DNA of 18,099 bases, taken from Deltaproteobacteria bacterium (lineage in GTDB: Bacteria > Desulfobacterota > Desulfobaccia > Desulfobaccales > 0-14-0-80-60-11). The notes under the pieces are model-generated. The model saw nothing but the letters and a program-made list of their open reading frames with translations, had not been told where the DNA came from and made no database searches. This document shows, piece after piece, positions 15,354 to 18,099 of the stretch. Both the position numbers and the translations under genes were made by a program. The DNA lies in assembly GCA_019308625.1 (NCBI GenBank), contig JAFDHU010000017.1, forward strand, positions 1 to 18,099. The letters are read 5' to 3'. The number at the start of each line of letters is the position of its first letter. Position 1 is the stretch's first letter.

Positions 15354-16133
15354 ATGCGGATATTATTCATCGGCGACATCGTCGGGGCCCCGGGGCGGCG
15401 GGCGGTGGATGAGCTCCTCCCCAAAGTGGTAGACCGCTACTTGATTGACCTGGTGGTGGCCAACGGCGAAAATGCCGCCGGCGGCATCGGCATCACCCCC
15501 CAGGTGGCGGAATACCTGCTGAACAACGGCATTGACCTGTTGACCAGCGGTAACCATATCTGGAAACACAAGGAAATCCTGCCCTATCTGGAGGAGACCG
15601 ATCGGCTGTTGCGGCCGGCCAACTACCCCCCGGACACCCCCGGCCGGGGCTACTCCATCCTGGAGACCGCGGCCGGAAACAAAGTGGCGGTCATCAACCT
15701 GGAGGGGCGGGTGTTCATGAACCCCCTGGAGTGCCCCTTCCGCACCGCGGATGCCATCCTGGCGGCGCTGCCCCCGGAAGTCAAGGTCACTCTGGTGGAT
15801 ATGCATGCCGAGGCCACCAGCGAGAAGCTGGCCATGGGCTGGCACCTGGACGGCCGGGTGAGCGCAGTCATCGGCACCCACACCCACGTCCAGACCGCGG
15901 ATGAGCGCATCCTGCCGGGGGGCACTGGCTACATCACCGACGCCGGCATGACCGGACCCCTCAACTCGGTCATCGGCATGAAAAAGGAAGTCATCTTGGA
16001 GCGGTTCCTGAGCCAGCGGCCCCAGCCCTTCAAGGTGGCCACCCAGAATATTCAGATGCAGGGGGTGGTGGTCCAGGTGGATGAAGAGGGGCGCTGCCAG
16101 GAAATTCAGCGGCTGCAGATGTCTTTAAAATAG
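15354..16133 (+). CDS. ymdB: YmdB-type metallophosphoesterase (TIGR00282 family)
   Basis: This is a cytoplasmic dinuclear metal phosphodiesterase of 259 aa. Bacillus YmdB hydrolyses 2',3'-cyclic nucleotides and affects biofilm formation; the activity here is inferred from the family. Metal ligands are all visible: Asp8 (GDIVG), Glu39 and Asn40 (NGENAAGG), Asn67 and His68 (SGNHIW), His151 (DMHAEATSEK), His176 and His178 (GTHTHVQTAD). The N-terminus MRILFIGDIVG is the usual family start. It follows rny by 7 bp with no clear ribosome site, so translation is likely coupled to rny. The rny-ymdB pairing is widely conserved and supports a shared role in RNA turnover and signalling. Confidence 0.95.
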   Translation: MRILFIGDIVGAPGRRAVDELLPKVVDRYLIDLVVANGENAAGGIGITPQVAEYLLNNGIDLLTSGNHIWKHKEILPYLEETDRLLRPANYPPDTPGRGYSILETAAGNKVAVINLEGRVFMNPLECPFRTADAILAALPPEVKVTLVDMHAEATSEKLAMGWHLDGRVSAVIGTHTHVQTADERILPGGTGYITDAGMTGPLNSVIGMKKEVILERFLSQRPQPFKVATQNIQMQGVVVQVDEEGRCQEIQRLQMSLK

Positions 16134-16232
16134 CTGCAGACTCGTGGACTGCAACCAGGCAGGACTCGGCTTCCGCCTCAGGAGCCGAACCTGAACCCCA
16201 GGCGCGGCGGCAGACGCCGGGAGGTAACCGCC

Positions 16233-16955
16233 ATGCGGCAGCTTAAGGCTTGGCTTTGTCTTATAGGCGTGCTTACCTGGCTGGGCTGCTCCACCTATGA
16301 GCCCAGGGTCACTCCCTTCAAGCTACCCGAAGCCTATGCCAACATGCAGCGGGTGGCCGGAGTCTATATTGCGGCCCGGGCCTGGGCTAAAGAGCAGGAG
16401 GCCCAGGAGGCCTTCGGCTTCAACATCATCCGAGCGGGACTTTTGCCGGTGCAGGTGAGCTTTGACAACCGGGGGACCCGGACCTTGCGCATTGAGCCCT
16501 CCCAGACTTTTTTAATCAATCAGCGGCAGGAGCTGTTCCCCGTTTTGACGGAAACCGAAGCCTATGACCGAGTGGAGAGGGGCACCCGGACTCTGGAGCA
16601 GCTCCGGGGCTTGACCCAAGGGGCTATTGCCGGCGGGGCCGCGGGAGCTCTTTTGGGAGCGGCTATCGGGGTGGTGGCCGGCCGCAGCGCCGGGGAGGCG
16701 GCCTGGCGGGGGGCGGCCATCGGCGGCGCCACCGGGGGCCTGACGGGACTGGCCCACGGCTCCCAAACCCAGGTGGCTCTGGAGATTTCTGAAAACCTGC
16801 GCCGCCGCGACTTGAGAAACCTGCCCATCCGACCCGGGGAACTGGCTTACGGCATCATTCTCTTCCCCCGGGAAGCAGGTCAGCCCCAGGCCCTGCGCCT
16901 GCAACTGAGAGACCTTGACACCCAGGAACTTTTCACTCTGACCCTGCCACTTTAA
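16233..16955 (+). CDS. Putative lipoprotein with glycine-zipper region
   Basis: I do not recognise a named family. The 240-aa protein starts with a basic tip and a hydrophobic stretch (MRQLKAWLCLIGVLTWLGCS). Cys19 of WLGC would be the lipidated cysteine, but Trp at -3 makes the lipobox weak. Residues 35-115 look globular with beta strands (VQVSFDNRGTRTLRIEPS). Residues 126-176 are a glycine-zipper segment (GAIAGGAAGALLGAAIGVVAG, then GAAIGGATGGLTGLAHG) that could form a hairpin of membrane-spanning helices. The last 60 residues are again soluble-like. GGGAGG at 16219-16224 precedes ATG 16233. The 99-bp gap upstream holds a 6-bp stem (16166-16171 with 16183-16188). It probably acts in the periplasm at the outer membrane; its role is unknown. 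Confidence 0.65.
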   Translation: MRQLKAWLCLIGVLTWLGCSTYEPRVTPFKLPEAYANMQRVAGVYIAARAWAKEQEAQEAFGFNIIRAGLLPVQVSFDNRGTRTLRIEPSQTFLINQRQELFPVLTETEAYDRVERGTRTLEQLRGLTQGAIAGGAAGALLGAAIGVVAGRSAGEAAWRGAAIGGATGGLTGLAHGSQTQVALEISENLRRRDLRNLPIRPGELAYGIILFPREAGQPQALRLQLRDLDTQELFTLTLPL

Positions 16956-17012
16956 GCATTGGGGGTTTTCAGGACCGCACTTTCGGTTTATGCTAGGCCT
17001 AAATTGATCCCG

Positions 17013-17077
17013 CCGGCCTGGCGAAAGAGCACTTTCGCTCAACCTAAAGGAAGAAAAAACCTACCTGCCCAGGCCGG
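17013..17077 (+). promoter_or_regulatory. Structured leader before the PP-loop gene
   Basis: CCGGCCTGG (17013-17021) is the exact reverse complement of CCAGGCCGG (17069-17077). Within this stem lies a second perfect hairpin, GCGAAAG (17021-17027) and CTTTCGC (17032-17038), with a 4-nt loop. An earlier copy of CTTTCG (16980-16985) could pair with the same CGAAAG in place of the later one. No U tract follows, so it is not a normal terminator of the lipoprotein gene. The fold ends 40 bp before the start codon and may be a 5' leader or a small RNA. Confidence 0.4.
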
Positions 17078-17116
17078 GGAGACCTGTATATTCTGCCACC
17101 GACCAAGGAGAACGGC

Positions 17117-17788
17117 ATGAGTCTGACCACCCTGAATGACAAAGTTGCCAAAAGCAAAGAAGTGCTGCAAGAGGCCCTGGACCGCTTCCCCGGCAAAATC
17201 GCCTTGGCTTGGACCGGCGGCAAAGACTCCACCACCACCCTGCACCTGCTTAAGGAGCTGGGCGGCGGCCGGGTGCCCATCCCGGTGCTGAACATTGACA
17301 CCTCGGTAAAATTCAAGGAAATTTACGAGTTCCGGGATCAACTGGCCCGGGAATGGGACCTGGATCTGCGGGTGGAACGCAACGAGGAGGCCCTGAAGAC
17401 CATCCGGGTGGCAGAAAACAAGGAGGAATGCTGCCTGCGCCTCAAAGCGGAAGTCATCATCCAGTCCCTGCACAAATACGGCTGGGAGGCCCTCATCACC
17501 GCCTTGCGCTGGGACGAGCAGCCGGACCGGGCCGGGGTGGACTACTTCGTCCGCTATGAGAACCCACCCCATTTCCGGGTGCAGCCCATCCTGCACTTCA
17601 CCGAACTGGACATCTGGCAGTACATCAAAGACCACCAGGTCCCCTATTGCAGCCTGTACCGCAAAGGCTACCGCAGCCTGGGTTGCGAGCCCTGCACCAA
17701 GCTGGGCCGGGGCCGGGAGGAGCGGGCCGGCCGGGACAAGGACAAGGAAGAGATGATGAAGCGCCTCCGGGCCATGGGATATTTTTAG
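17117..17788 (+). CDS. PP-loop protein of the PAPS reductase / CysD-CysH family
   Basis: This 223-aa protein belongs to the adenine-nucleotide alpha-hydrolase superfamily. The PP-loop TGGKDS (33-38) and NIDTSVKFKEIYEFRD (59-74) resemble CysD (sulfate adenylyltransferase subunit 2). TELDIWQYIKDHQVPYCSLY (162-181) is common to CysD and CysH. The C-terminal KGYRSLGCEPCT and the ERAGRD stretch resemble CysH. Cys105/Cys106 (ECCLRLK) and Cys190/Cys193 (CEPC) match the CC...CxxC set that holds a 4Fe-4S cluster in assimilatory APS reductases. The catalytic C-terminal ECGLH motif of those enzymes is absent; the protein ends in RLRAMGYF. It may activate a substrate with ATP in sulfur metabolism or thiolation, but its reaction is not known. 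AAGGAGA at 17105-17111 precedes ATG 17117. The hexulose-phosphate synthase gene follows after 36 bp. Confidence 0.75.
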   Translation: MSLTTLNDKVAKSKEVLQEALDRFPGKIALAWTGGKDSTTTLHLLKELGGGRVPIPVLNIDTSVKFKEIYEFRDQLAREWDLDLRVERNEEALKTIRVAENKEECCLRLKAEVIIQSLHKYGWEALITALRWDEQPDRAGVDYFVRYENPPHFRVQPILHFTELDIWQYIKDHQVPYCSLYRKGYRSLGCEPCTKLGRGREERAGRDKDKEEMMKRLRAMGYF

Positions 17789-17824
17789 GGCCTCTTTTGC
17801 CGATCCCTCCCAGGGAGCCCACCG

Positions 17825-18099
17825 ATGGCCGTTAAGCTGCAGCTGGCCTTGGACTTTGTAGACCTGCACCGGGCCCTGCTGGTGGCCGACAAGGCGGTGC
17901 CCGCGGGGGTGGACTGGATTGAAGTGGGCACCCCCCTGATTAAAAGCGAGGGCCTGAACGCGGTGCGGGAGCTGAAGAAGCGCTTCCCCGGCAAGACCAT
18001 TGTGGCGGACATGAAAATCATGGACGCCGGCCGCATTGAAGTGGAGTCCGCAGCCAAGGCCGGCGCGGCCATCATTGACGTGCTGGGCGCGGCCGCGGA
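17825..18099 (+). CDS. hxlA: 3-hexulose-6-phosphate synthase, 3' end outside window
   Basis: This enzyme joins formaldehyde and ribulose 5-phosphate to 3-hexulose 6-phosphate, or runs in reverse to make pentoses. It is a TIM-barrel member of the orotidine-phosphate decarboxylase superfamily. The 91 visible residues start KLQLALDFVDLHRALLVAD. WIEVGTPLIKSEG contains Glu33, and the DxKxxD catalytic motif is Asp62-Lys64-Asp67 (ADMKIMDAG). It continues EVESAAKAGAAIIDVLGAA, which separates it from pyrF and favours HPS; the related 3-keto-L-gulonate-6-phosphate decarboxylase remains a possible alternative. AGGGAG upstream precedes ATG 17825. A fusion to PHI or an RraA-like domain may follow beyond the window. 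Confidence 0.85.
   Translation, partial: MAVKLQLALDFVDLHRALLVADKAVPAGVDWIEVGTPLIKSEGLNAVRELKKRFPGKTIVADMKIMDAGRIEVESAAKAGAAIIDVLGAAA

Noticed and set aside
13988..15424. A 478-residue minus-strand open frame opposite RNase Y
   Set aside because: It is a shadow of rny. Its sequence has no family features and it lacks a ribosome site.

Overview
This GC-rich window comes from an anaerobic Gram-negative bacterium. The best guess is Desulfobacterota (former Deltaproteobacteria), a sulfate-reducer type. The guess rests on a stand-alone desulforedoxin gene beside PerR and rubrerythrin, a PagL-type outer-membrane lipid A deacylase, and the zapB-zapA-RNase Y-YmdB block. It is inferred from gene content only. 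I see no rRNA, tRNA, CRISPR array, insertion sequence or phage gene.

Layout. (1) 1-6985, trehalose from glycogen-type glucans: the 3' part of treZ, a GH57/DUF3536 glucanase-like protein overlapping it by 4 bp, and treY. TreY converts the reducing end of malto-oligosaccharides to a trehalosyl end and TreZ releases trehalose. The GH57 enzyme probably trims or supplies the chains. (2) 7089-7751: a hairpin-rich gap and a PagL-like deacylase. (3) 7797-8917, peroxide defence: a promoter with a palindrome over its -10, then perR, a 40-residue desulforedoxin and rubrerythrin. (4) 9051-10260: rnc (minus strand) diverging from feoA, with promoters that share one AT-rich -10 region; the feoA leader is strongly structured. 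(5) 10386-12639: a recD2 helicase gene broken by a frameshift with apparent loss of a few tens of bases near 11133. (6) 12744-16133, division and RNA decay: zapB, zapA, a probable 6S RNA, rny (RNase Y) and ymdB. (7) 16233-16955: a glycine-zipper lipoprotein. (8) 17013-18099: a structured leader, a PP-loop protein related to CysD/CysH with four cysteines placed as in iron-sulfur APS reductases but without the reductase catalytic tail, and the start of a 3-hexulose-6-phosphate synthase gene.

Most of the window is conserved housekeeping and metabolic DNA, and I see no clear new defence or mobile system. The points most worth following are the CysD/CysH-like PP-loop protein with its leader, the tiny desulforedoxin gene in a PerR operon, the feoA leader, and the broken recD2. 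Start sites, promoters and RNA structures were read by eye and not computed.
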